The notes under the pieces were generated by a model. It saw nothing but the letters and a program-made list of their open reading frames with translations, made no database searches and was not told the DNA's origin. A program made the translations under genes and the position numbers. From SKVR01 sp037441525 (GTDB lineage: Bacteria > Bacteroidota > Bacteroidia > Bacteroidales > UBA7960), in assembly GCA_037441525.1 (NCBI GenBank), contig JBBISA010000008.1:29696-93695 (forward strand): 64,000 bases of DNA, written 5' to 3'. Below, piece after piece: positions 18,034-26,031 of the stretch. The stretch's first letter is position 1, and every line of letters begins with the position of its first letter.

Positions 18034-18975
18034 ATGACAAACAGAAAACTAACTGACTATGCCTTATTGGGTGCCCGCGGATTGGCAATGGGCGCAGCCG
18101 ATGTTATTCCCGGTGTTTCAGGTGGCACAATAGCTTTTATTACAGGCATTTACGAAGAACTGATTAACAGCATAAAATCGGTTAATAAAAGTTTTTTCAC
18201 CATCCTTTTTAAAGAAGGGATTCCGGCTGCATGGAAACATATAAATGGTAATTTCCTCTTTGCGGTATTATCAGGAATTCTGATCAGTATCTTTTCCCTG
18301 GCAAGAGTAATTACCTGGCTTCTGGAGCACTATCCATTGATGGTTTGGGCTTTTTTCTTCGGGCTCATTGTTGCTTCGGCATGGCATGTTGGACGTAAGA
18401 TTAATCGATGGAATTTTTTAACTGTTATAAGCTTGCTTGTTGGCGTTGTTGTGGCTGCCTACATTACCATTGCCACCCCTGCCTCAACCCCTGAAGCAGG
18501 TTGGTTTATATTTATTTCAGGATGTATTGCCATCATGGCTATGATCCTACCTGGCATTTCAGGAAGTTTTATTTTGTTGCTGATGGGAAAGTATGAGTTT
18601 ATACTTAACGCAGTAAAAAATCTTCAAATCACTACCATTCTTACCTTTGCCGCTGGTTGTGTGATCGGAATCATTTCATTTTCCAATGTTATTTCATGGC
18701 TATTTCGTAAGTTTCCCGATGCCACTCTGGCGCTTCTTACCGGCTTTATGCTGGGGTCGCTCAACAAGCTGTGGCCATGGAAGGAAATCGTTTCATACCG
18801 CATCAACAGTGCAGGCGAAAATGTACCCTTTGTCGAAAAAAGTATCTCTCCTTTCAGGTTTGCCGACATATACAATCAACCATCGCAAATTTTATGGGTA
18901 GTGGTTTTTGCATTGTTGGGTTTCCTGATTATATTTCTGTTTGATATTATTGCTGACAGAAAAACATCAAAATAG
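18034..18975 (+). CDS. DUF368 polytopic membrane protein
   Basis: The protein is 313 residues with eight to ten hydrophobic segments. The family signature GAADVIPGVSGGTIAFITGIYEE is at about residues 20-42, and a repeat of it, MILPGISGSFILLLMGKYE, is at about 170-189. DUF368 proteins (relatives of the DedA/PopT group) have been linked to undecaprenyl-phosphate or polyprenyl lipid translocation in some bacteria; transfer of that role here is inference. aroE follows after 23 bases and is probably co-transcribed. Confidence 0.88.
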   Translation: MTNRKLTDYALLGARGLAMGAADVIPGVSGGTIAFITGIYEELINSIKSVNKSFFTILFKEGIPAAWKHINGNFLFAVLSGILISIFSLARVITWLLEHYPLMVWAFFFGLIVASAWHVGRKINRWNFLTVISLLVGVVVAAYITIATPASTPEAGWFIFISGCIAIMAMILPGISGSFILLLMGKYEFILNAVKNLQITTILTFAAGCVIGIISFSNVISWLFRKFPDATLALLTGFMLGSLNKLWPWKEIVSYRINSAGENVPFVEKSISPFRFADIYNQPSQILWVVVFALLGFLIIFLFDIIADRKTSK

Positions 18976-18998
18976 ACCTCTTGTCTCCCGGATTATAT

Positions 18999-19772
18999 AT
19001 GGAAAAACTTTTTGGATTAATTGGATTCCCCATATCTCATTCGTTTTCATCAAAATATTTCACGCAGAAATTTGCAATTGAAAAAATTAATGATTGCCGA
19101 TATCTGAATCTCCCAATCAGCGATATTGAAAAACTTACAGCCCTGGTTAATGAATACCCGCAACTAACAGGACTGAATGTGACCATACCCTATAAAGAAA
19201 GTGTGTTGCCTTACCTAGCAACTTTAAGCAAAACTGCTTTTGAAATAGGAGCTGTTAATTCCATAAAAATAGTTCGACAAAACAACCGGATAACACTTCA
19301 TGGTTATAACACCGACGCCTATGGATTCTATAAAACACTAACATCCAATCATGTAGTTATCCCCCCGATGGCATTGATAATAGGTTCGGGCGGAGCGTCG
19401 AAGGCCGTTGAATGGGTGCTCAGGAAACTTGGTTGCAATGTTTGGTTCGTATCACGAAATCCCAAAACTGAAAACCAGATTAGTTATACAAAACTAAAGG
19501 ATATTACCCTTGCTGAATTTCCATTAATAGTGAATGCCACTCCCCTGGGTATGTATCCCGATTCCCAATCATTTCCTGATATCCCATACCAAACAGCAGG
19601 CAGGCATCATACTTTTATTGATCTGATTTACAACCCCGCTATAACTGTTTTTATGAGTAAGGCTATGCATAATCAGGCAAAAGCTATCAACGGTTTAACT
19701 ATGCTGGAGCAACAGGCCGAAAAAAGCTGGGAAATCTGGACGGGCGGAGATGATGAAATGGTATTTCAATAA
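18999..19772 (+). CDS. aroE: Shikimate dehydrogenase
   Basis: AroE reduces 3-dehydroshikimate to shikimate with NADPH in the chorismate pathway, which also feeds the menaquinone genes in this window. The protein is 257 residues. Visible motifs are GFPISHSFSSKYF (substrate-binding Ser), NVTIPYKESVLPYL (catalytic Lys), GAVNSI, GYNTDAYGF (catalytic Asp), nucleotide-binding IIGSGGASKAVEWVL, and NGLTMLEQQAEKSWEIW. I preferred ATG 18999 over an in-frame start at 18981 because the family begins directly with MEKLFGLIG. It converges on the J-domain gene with only six bases between. Confidence 0.95.
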   Translation: MEKLFGLIGFPISHSFSSKYFTQKFAIEKINDCRYLNLPISDIEKLTALVNEYPQLTGLNVTIPYKESVLPYLATLSKTAFEIGAVNSIKIVRQNNRITLHGYNTDAYGFYKTLTSNHVVIPPMALIIGSGGASKAVEWVLRKLGCNVWFVSRNPKTENQISYTKLKDITLAEFPLIVNATPLGMYPDSQSFPDIPYQTAGRHHTFIDLIYNPAITVFMSKAMHNQAKAINGLTMLEQQAEKSWEIWTGGDDEMVFQ

Positions 19773-19778
19773 AGAATA

Positions 19779-20300
19779 TTACTCTTTAAAGAATTTCTTT
19801 TTATTAGCCCAAAACAAAGCAATTGATACAGTTATTATAAACCCGAAAAGGATTCCCGGGTAAGGTCGGATGTGTTCCTGCGGATTGATCCACAACCTGT
19901 AAATACCGTAAAAAATTCCAAAAACCCCAAGTAAAATCATAAACCCGAACAGAAATACATCGAAATACTTTTCGAAGACCTTAAACTGCTCTTCTGCATC
20001 ATGTTTCGTATTATAATGCGCATACTTATCGCCTTTTGCCCTGTATTTTACTTTACCCGAGGGCCGGTAATAAATGGTTTGGGCCGGAAATCCATTTATC
20101 AGCATCGAATCATATATGCGCCTTCTATTTGCATCTCTGAGCGTCTGATATGCTTCATTGATTAGCTGAAACTCACGCTTGGCATTAAGACTGTTATTAA
20201 CATCCGGATGACACTGCCGGGCACGCTGCCTGAATGCCTTCTTTATTTCAATTTCGGCAGCAAACCTCGAAACGCCAAGTATCTGGTAATAATCAGCCAA
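19779..20300 (-). CDS. J-domain membrane protein
   Basis: The protein is 173 residues. Residues 1-65 are a J domain (YYQILGVSRFAAEIEIKKAF) with the HPD motif in RQCHPDVN, so it should stimulate an Hsp70 ATPase. There is no Gly/Phe-rich or zinc-finger region; instead two transmembrane segments lie at about 113-135 and 147-165. The start codon must be TTG (20298-20300): the J domain begins at once and an in-frame stop lies five codons upstream. It likely recruits DnaK to the membrane; client unknown. It is not the canonical DnaJ. Confidence 0.85.
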   Translation of the reverse strand: MADYYQILGVSRFAAEIEIKKAFRQRARQCHPDVNNSLNAKREFQLINEAYQTLRDANRRRIYDSMLINGFPAQTIYYRPSGKVKYRAKGDKYAHYNTKHDAEEQFKVFEKYFDVFLFGFMILLGVFGIFYGIYRLWINPQEHIRPYPGILFGFIITVSIALFWANKKKFFKE

Positions 20301-20615
20301 AGGTATTCTATATTATAATTTGTTGAATAGCAGAAATTTTTTGGTTTTGCAACCAGGAATTTTAGCCACCCTATAACATTGCCTTGTCTTATTTCAATTT
20401 ATAAAAACGTGCTTTATACGCATTTCTGGTTACATTATTAACCAATCCATTTATCAATCAAGGCATTAATGAAGCGGATTGTTGTATTACAAATTTTTCG
20501 ATCGTAAATGTTTGAAAAAATTGCAACAAAAAATTGGGTCATAAATTTAACGTTCTTAAAGCATCTTTGTTTCGTTTTGCAAAAAACAGCAATCAGCAAA
20601 CGAAATATGATGATT
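20301..20615. other. Intergenic, no gene seen
   Basis: About 315 AT-rich bases lie between two minus-strand genes. I found no full TAnnTTTG box for the J-domain gene and no clear terminator for the MscS gene. Apparent frames here are not convincing. Confidence 0.5.
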
Positions 20616-21890
20616 CTACCTGGGATGTATATTATGATTAAAAGTAATCTGCGACGGAAACTGGAATATCCTCAGGTCAAAGAAACCTGCAATAGCCAGA
20701 ATATGGTCAAAAATATCGGCTTGTGTTCCTTCATAAACCACCCACCTGACATCGTTGGTAAATGTATAAACCTGCAAGGCAACACCTTTTTCGCCCGGAG
20801 GCATCTGCCTTACCATACAAGGCATTTCTTTATGGATACCCGGATGGTTTTGCAGATACCTTAAAATATATGCCCTGAAAGTACCGATATTGGTCATCCG
20901 GCGGCCGTTTACCGTTATGCTTGTATCGAAGTTATGCTTTTTATTATATTCATCAATTTCCTTCTTTTTTTGAGCAATATACTCTTTTAGCAGGTAAACA
21001 GATTCAAACCTGGCGCACATTTCTTCATCACAAAACTTTATTGTTCCTATATCAATATAAACATCTCTCATGATTCTTCTTCCACCCGATTGAACCATTC
21101 CGCGCCAGTTTTTAAACGAATCAGATACCAGTGCGTATGTAGGTATGGTGGTAAGGGTACGGTCGAAGTTTCTGATAATGACCGAATGTAAACTAATATC
21201 TATCACATCACCGTCGGCGCCGTATTTGGGCATTTCAAGCCAGTCGCCAATCTGCACAAGGTTATTGGTCGTAACCTGAACACCGGCAACAAACCCCAGT
21301 ATGGTATCCTTGAAAATCAGCAGTAAAATTGCAGTAATTGCCCCCAGTCCAGTAAAAAAGTAAAGGGGCGAACGGTCGAAAAGGATTGATAGGGCAAATA
21401 TGCCTGCAATTAACCCGGTAATAATTTTTGTAACCTGAATGTAGCCTTTAATGGGTCGGGTTTTGGCAATATCGTACTGGTTGTAAATGGCCCCTGCACT
21501 ATCGAGCAGAGCATACACAACAATCAATATAACAAACACTACATAAACATTTCCAAGTAACAAAGAAAGCCTTGCCATAGTAGGATATTCGACCATTAGT
21601 ACCGGGCCAAAAATATAAATCACCGATACCGGAGCCAAATGCGAAAGTCTTTGAAAAACCTTCTTTTCCAACAATATATCATCCCATTTAAAATTGCTTT
21701 TAAGAATAATTTTCCTTACAATTACCAGTATAATACTTTTTGCCACCCAGTTTGAAACCACGCTCAGAAGGGTAATAAGCACAATGAAGGAAAGCGCCTT
21801 AAAATAAAATGCCAGCTCTGCAGAAATGCCTGAAGACGAGAACAATGAATCAAGATAATTATTAAGCCATTCAATAAAAACCATCGCCAT
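20616..21890 (-). CDS. MscS-family mechanosensitive channel (YbdG-like)
   Basis: The protein is 424 residues. Five hydrophobic segments lie in the first 205 residues, then the pore-lining and beta-domain region with TILGFVAGVQVTTNNLVQIGDWLEM (given here only as a landmark) near 194-218 and LHSVIIRNFDRTLTTIPTYAL after it. A C-terminal domain includes an insertion with Lys-rich helices. The pattern, including RIMRDVYIDIGTIKFC, resembles the miniconductance YbdG type. It should release solutes on hypo-osmotic shock. It is divergent from rpmB, with its own -7 box 23 bases upstream. Confidence 0.9.
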   Translation of the reverse strand: MAMVFIEWLNNYLDSLFSSSGISAELAFYFKALSFIVLITLLSVVSNWVAKSIILVIVRKIILKSNFKWDDILLEKKVFQRLSHLAPVSVIYIFGPVLMVEYPTMARLSLLLGNVYVVFVILIVVYALLDSAGAIYNQYDIAKTRPIKGYIQVTKIITGLIAGIFALSILFDRSPLYFFTGLGAITAILLLIFKDTILGFVAGVQVTTNNLVQIGDWLEMPKYGADGDVIDISLHSVIIRNFDRTLTTIPTYALVSDSFKNWRGMVQSGGRRIMRDVYIDIGTIKFCDEEMCARFESVYLLKEYIAQKKKEIDEYNKKHNFDTSITVNGRRMTNIGTFRAYILRYLQNHPGIHKEMPCMVRQMPPGEKGVALQVYTFTNDVRWVVYEGTQADIFDHILAIAGFFDLRIFQFPSQITFNHNIHPR

Positions 21891-21913
21891 TACCTATTAA
21901 ATAAAAAATCAGG

Positions 21914-21921
21914 CAAACCTA
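21914..21921 (-). promoter_or_regulatory. -7 box of the MscS gene
   Basis: TAGGTTTG on the minus strand, followed by CC, is a full TAnnTTTG match 23 bases before the start. Confidence 0.5.
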
Positions 21922-21961
21922 AGAATTTTTACCCAAAAGGGGGAAAAAATTCAAAAAAACA

Positions 21962-21993
21962 TTTGCCCATAAGAAAAATTATCCCGTACTTTG
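21962..21993 (+). promoter_or_regulatory. Promoter of rpmB
   Basis: A -33 TTTG (21962-21965) lies 21 bases before TACTTTG (21987-21993), which is followed by CACTCC. The -7 box is one base shorter than TAnnTTTG, but the TTTGCACTCC core is the same as in the rpsF promoter. The start codon is 58 bases downstream. Confidence 0.55.
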
Positions 21994-22051
21994 CACTCCC
22001 TAAAAAATAGCGTAGAAGTTTCATAATCAAAATCTATAATATTGCAATAAA

Positions 22052-22285
22052 ATGGCACGGATTTGTCAGATTACAGGAAAAAAGCCCATCACTGGTCATC
22101 ATGTTTCACACTCCAATATCAAGTCAAAAAGAAGATTTTTACCAAACCTTCAGGTGAAAAAATTCTACATCCCCGAAGAAGACGCATGGATTACCTTAAA
22201 AGTATCTTCAAAGGCTATCCGCATTATCAACAGGAAAGGGATAACAGCTGTATTAAAGGAAGTTGAAAAGAAAGGAATCTGCTAA
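22052..22285 (+). CDS. rpmB: 50S ribosomal protein L28
   Basis: The protein is 77 residues, beginning MARICQITGKKPITGHHVSH and containing KRRFLPNLQVKKFYIPE. Both are typical of Bacteroidota L28. It is followed directly by a strong terminator. In many Bacteroidota L28 is followed by L33 (rpmG) and a DUF4295 gene; here neither is next to it, so rpmB stands alone. Confidence 0.97.
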   Translation: MARICQITGKKPITGHHVSHSNIKSKRRFLPNLQVKKFYIPEEDAWITLKVSSKAIRIINRKGITAVLKEVEKKGIC

Positions 22286-22306
22286 TCAACGGTAACGTTG
22301 TGATGG

Positions 22307-22342
22307 AAAATGCTGTCTGCAACCAAGCAGGCAGCATTTTTT
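22307..22342 (+). terminator. Terminator after rpmB
   Basis: A 14-bp stem with one G-U pair (22307-22320 with 22327-22340) and a six-base loop ends in a T-run. Confidence 0.85.
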
Positions 22343-22387
22343 ATATAGTTACCACCGTTAAATAATTATAATACGGTAACTAATGCC

Positions 22388-22395
22388 TATATTTG
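22388..22395 (+). promoter_or_regulatory. Possible -7 box of the carboxypeptidase-like gene
   Basis: TATATTTG is a full match, 115 bases before ATG 22511. The leader would be long for this window. Confidence 0.35.
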
Positions 22396-22510
22396 ATGGT
22401 CATGTTAAAACGTTAAACACTTTGCCGTTGCGTAAAGTTTTAAAAACAAATACAACTATTCAACGATAAAACTGTTACAGTATCACAACCCTGTTCATTT
22501 TTCAACACAC

Positions 22511-23164
22511 ATGAAATATTTATTCAGGATTATACTCTTGCTGTTTCTCACTGCATCCTTTGCCTGGCTTTGGGGGAACAGTGCAAATAATACCCCTTCT
22601 CCCCGGCGGGTAGTACAATTCAGCGGAATGGTGCTAACCAGCGACAGCCTTGCCCCAATTCCCTTTACAAACATCTGGATTCAGAATACCCGGCGCGGTA
22701 CCATTTCGGATTTCAATGGGTTTTTTACCATCACCTTGCGTGAGCGCGATACGTTGCATTTCACCGCAGTTGGTTATAAGGATGTATTTTATGTGGTACC
22801 CGACACTCTTTCATCAAACAGGTATTCCACCATTCAACTGATGACCAGAGACACTATCAATCTGCCCGAAACCGTAATTTATCCCTGGCCTACCCGCGAG
22901 CAGTTCAGATATGCCTTTCTCAACGCTGAGATACCAGATGATGACCTCGACCGGGCTATGCGAAACCTCGAAAGAGCTGAAATGCGTGAAAGGTTTAAAC
23001 AAATGCCTATGGATGGTTACTCCAATTACAGGTTTGCTCAGCAACAATATGCCGATCGTCTCTATTATGCGGGACAGCGACCTCCCATGCGGATATTCGA
23101 TCCCTTTGCCTGGTCGCAGTTTATTCAGGCATGGCGCGACGGGAAATTTAAAAGAACTGATTAA
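22511..23164 (+). CDS. Exported protein with carboxypeptidase-regulatory-like domain
   Basis: The protein is 217 residues. A signal peptide (LFRIILLLFLTASFAWLWG) is followed by a beta-sandwich of the CarboxypepD_reg-like type: VVQFSGMVLTSDSLAPIPFT, GTISDFNGFFTITLRERD and LHFTAVGYKDVFY at about 35-100. The C-terminal half is Arg- and aromatic-rich with no known domain. The domain is the same kind as the N-terminus of the TonB-dependent receptor that starts about 150 bases downstream. Function unknown. Confidence 0.75.
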   Translation: MKYLFRIILLLFLTASFAWLWGNSANNTPSPRRVVQFSGMVLTSDSLAPIPFTNIWIQNTRRGTISDFNGFFTITLRERDTLHFTAVGYKDVFYVVPDTLSSNRYSTIQLMTRDTINLPETVIYPWPTREQFRYAFLNAEIPDDDLDRAMRNLERAEMRERFKQMPMDGYSNYRFAQQQYADRLYYAGQRPPMRIFDPFAWSQFIQAWRDGKFKRTD

Positions 23165-23261
23165 TATTATCCCTGGCCCCAACAATATCCGGTTAATTTT
23201 TCTGTTTTCCCTTGCTGCTGCCAATAGTTTGAAACTGGAAGGTTCCAAACAACTAAAATCT

Positions 23262-23269
23262 TATTTTTG
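23262..23269 (+). promoter_or_regulatory. -7 box of the TonB-dependent receptor gene
   Basis: TATTTTTG followed by CACC is a full TAnnTTTG match. It overlaps the TTG (23267) that a longest-frame start would use, which argues for the GTG at 23312 instead. Confidence 0.45.
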
Positions 23270-23311
23270 CACCCGAAAAAGAATAACTGTTTCCACTCAT
23301 ATTTTTCATCA

Positions 23312-25756
23312 GTGAAATTTTTTGCACCCTTTTTATTCCTTTTAGTCTCAATAATCGCTTTGGAACCGGTTACAGGCCAGAACAGTTCGATTGAAGGGGT
23401 TGTTAAAGACGAAAATAACAAACCTATGGCATTTGTGGGGGTTGCAATTCAGGGAACTTCAACAGGCACAACCACCAACGAAAACGGGGTTTTTTCAATA
23501 CGGCTTCAGGGAAACAACAGATACGTAATCATCTTTTCCTTTTTGGGTTATGAGCAGCAATCTTTGCAGATTAACCTGAACAATAATGAAAGAAAGGTTT
23601 TGAATGTTTTTATGAAACCCCTGGCCACCATGCTTCCCGATATAGAAATTACAGAAAGGCAAAACATCTCAGGCCAGTATATCAGAATTGACCCCAGGTT
23701 AACTGCACTATTACCAGGTCCTGGCAGTACAGTTGAAAACCTGCTTAAAACCATGCCCGGAGTCAACTCAACATCTGAGCTCTCTTCACAATACTCAGTA
23801 AGGGGAGGCAATTTCGACGAAAACCTTATATATGTAAACGGTATCGAAATATATCGTCCTTTCCTTGTCAGATCAGGCCAGCAGGAAGGATTAAGTTTTA
23901 TTAATTCAAACCTGGTATCATCCATTACTTTTTCAGCAGGTGGCTTCGATGCACAGTATGGCGATAAAATGGCATCTGTTCTGGATATCACCTACAAAAC
24001 CCCCGGAAAGTTTGCCGGTTCATTCTCAATGAGTTTGCTTGAGGGGTCGGTGCATATTGAGGATGCCACATTGAACAACAAGCTTACTTACCTTTTCGGC
24101 CTGCGTCATAAATCTAACCAATACCTTTTGGGTACCCTTGATACAAAAGGAAATTACAAACCTGAGTTTACAGATATTCAGGGTCTTGTCAATTGCCGGT
24201 TGGCCCCTCGGTGGGAATTTAGTTTTCTGGGTAATTTATCGCGCAATCAATACCTGTTTATACCCAAACGCCAGGAAACCCGGTTTGGAACTGTAACAGA
24301 AGTGCGGCAATTTACCGTTTTTTTTGAAGGACAGGAACGCGATCGTTTCCTTACGGCCCTTGGAGCATTTTCACTTAATTTCAAACCTAAAAAAGGAACT
24401 CAGTTTCAACTGATCTCCTCTGTTTTTCAAACCGACGAAATTGAAAACTTCGATATAAAGGGGAGTTACCTTCTGGAAAGGGTAGAAACAGACTTTGGCT
24501 CAGGTGAATTTGGACAGCCCGTGGGCACACCTCTTGGTGCTGGGCGGTTTCACAATCATGCCCGGAATTATCTGAATGCAATTGTTTGGAATCTTGAACA
24601 CAAAGCTCAGATTGAAACCCAGACAGGCACCTTGAGATGGGGTGTAAAATATCAATACGAGGATATTTTTGATCGGCTCAAGGAATGGACTATGGTAGAC
24701 TCGGCCGGATACTCACTGCCGCGTCAACCCGCCAATGCCATATTCCTTCAGGATACAATCCAGACCCGGGTTTTTTTGCAATCGTCGCGAATAATGGCAT
24801 TTTTGCAAAATTCGTGGGAGTTTAGCGGTGCCGGGGGCAGGTATATTTTAACTGCCGGGGCAAGAACCCAATACTGGAGCTACAACCAACAATGGCTTTT
24901 TTCACCAAGAGCCACAATAATGTTCAAACCTGTTGCAGTGCCAAGGCTATTGATAAGAGCATCAGGAGGATATTATAAACAACCCCCTTTTTATAAAGAA
25001 CTGAGAGATTTCACCGGCGCCCTTAACCCCAACATAAAAGCCCAGGAAAGTCTTCAGTTTGTTTTGGGCGCCGAATACAATATGAGTTTCTGGGAACGTC
25101 CTTTTAAATATACGGGTGAGATATATTACAAAAAGTTTGAAAATCTTATCCCCTATGAACTTGATAACGTGCGGATAAGATACTATGCAACCAATAATGC
25201 CAGGGGCTACGGAACCGGTATCGATATGAAGATCAATGGTGAATTTGTGCCGGGTGTTGAATCATGGGCCAGCTTATCCCTGATGAAAACAGAGGAGACC
25301 ATTGATGGAACCTTTTACCTTGACAGAGATGGCAATCAAATTCCTCTTGGATATAAACCACGACCCACCGACCAACGATTTGCATTTAGTCTGTTTTTCC
25401 AGGATTATCTTCCCCGAAATCCATCCTACAAGGTAAGTCTTGCCCTGATTTACGGAAGCGGATTGCCGTTATCTCCTCCTTCAAAGCAAAAATTTAAAGA
25501 TAATGTTTATATGCCCCCTTACAGAAGGGTTGACATAGGATTTTCAAAGGAATTGATTGGGCAAACAAAACAATATTCGCGTGGGATACTCAAAAATGTT
25601 AGTTCCATCTGGGTGGCGGCTGAAGTATTTAATTTACTCGAAATAAACAACACCATAAGCTATTTGTGGATAAGGGACATATCAGGGAGCCTTTATGCCA
25701 TACCCAACTACCTTACTTCACGCATGATCAATATTAAACTCATCGCCGAATTTTAA
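23312..25756 (+). CDS. TonB-dependent outer-membrane receptor
   Basis: The protein is about 814 residues. From GTG 23312 the signal peptide reads (V)KFFAPFLFLLVSIIALEPV, then a carboxypeptidase-regulatory-like domain (IEGVVKDENNKPMAFVGVAI), a plug domain (VENLLKTMPGVNSTSELSSQ, SVRGGNFDENLIYVNG, GGFDAQYGDKMASVLDI) and a 22-strand barrel ending NIKLIAEF with the terminal Phe typical of outer-membrane proteins. I chose GTG because the only earlier start, TTG 23267, lies inside a -7 box. No SusD-like partner is next to it, so a polysaccharide utilisation role is not indicated. The substrate is unknown. Confidence 0.88.
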   Translation: MKFFAPFLFLLVSIIALEPVTGQNSSIEGVVKDENNKPMAFVGVAIQGTSTGTTTNENGVFSIRLQGNNRYVIIFSFLGYEQQSLQINLNNNERKVLNVFMKPLATMLPDIEITERQNISGQYIRIDPRLTALLPGPGSTVENLLKTMPGVNSTSELSSQYSVRGGNFDENLIYVNGIEIYRPFLVRSGQQEGLSFINSNLVSSITFSAGGFDAQYGDKMASVLDITYKTPGKFAGSFSMSLLEGSVHIEDATLNNKLTYLFGLRHKSNQYLLGTLDTKGNYKPEFTDIQGLVNCRLAPRWEFSFLGNLSRNQYLFIPKRQETRFGTVTEVRQFTVFFEGQERDRFLTALGAFSLNFKPKKGTQFQLISSVFQTDEIENFDIKGSYLLERVETDFGSGEFGQPVGTPLGAGRFHNHARNYLNAIVWNLEHKAQIETQTGTLRWGVKYQYEDIFDRLKEWTMVDSAGYSLPRQPANAIFLQDTIQTRVFLQSSRIMAFLQNSWEFSGAGGRYILTAGARTQYWSYNQQWLFSPRATIMFKPVAVPRLLIRASGGYYKQPPFYKELRDFTGALNPNIKAQESLQFVLGAEYNMSFWERPFKYTGEIYYKKFENLIPYELDNVRIRYYATNNARGYGTGIDMKINGEFVPGVESWASLSLMKTEETIDGTFYLDRDGNQIPLGYKPRPTDQRFAFSLFFQDYLPRNPSYKVSLALIYGSGLPLSPPSKQKFKDNVYMPPYRRVDIGFSKELIGQTKQYSRGILKNVSSIWVAAEVFNLLEINNTISYLWIRDISGSLYAIPNYLTSRMINIKLIAEF

Positions 25757-26031
25757 TATTTCGCTGCCTTTTTGTCATTATTTTGTCAGCTACCCATTTC
25801 TGCAGTTATTCTATTCTTTCTGAAAAATATCAAGGATTTATGATGCAGATTGTTGCCTATCTGCATTTTACACCCTCTATCTGACTACAAAGCTGTGAAT
25901 TGGCATTACGAAAAAATTCATTATTGTGACAATATATCACCCGGAAGGCAAAAAAAAATGCGTGGCACAATCATTGAAAACCGCAAGGCGTTGAAAATTA
26001 TACGCTAATAATCATTAATATATACTAAACA
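25757..26031. other. Upstream region of dnaK
   Basis: There is no gene here and no full TAnnTTTG box. An inverted GTGA-N7-TCAC (25926-25940) is the only operator-like element noticed. No CIRCE element is visible. Confidence 0.5.

Noticed and set aside
20508..20864. Plus-strand frame of 118 codons
   Set aside because: Most of it is antisense to the 3' end of the MscS gene, and its composition is not protein-like.
25926..25940. GTGA-N7-TCAC inverted repeat upstream of dnaK as a CRP-type or heat-shock operator
   Set aside because: The spacing is off for CRP, the arms are short, and there is no CIRCE-type symmetry.
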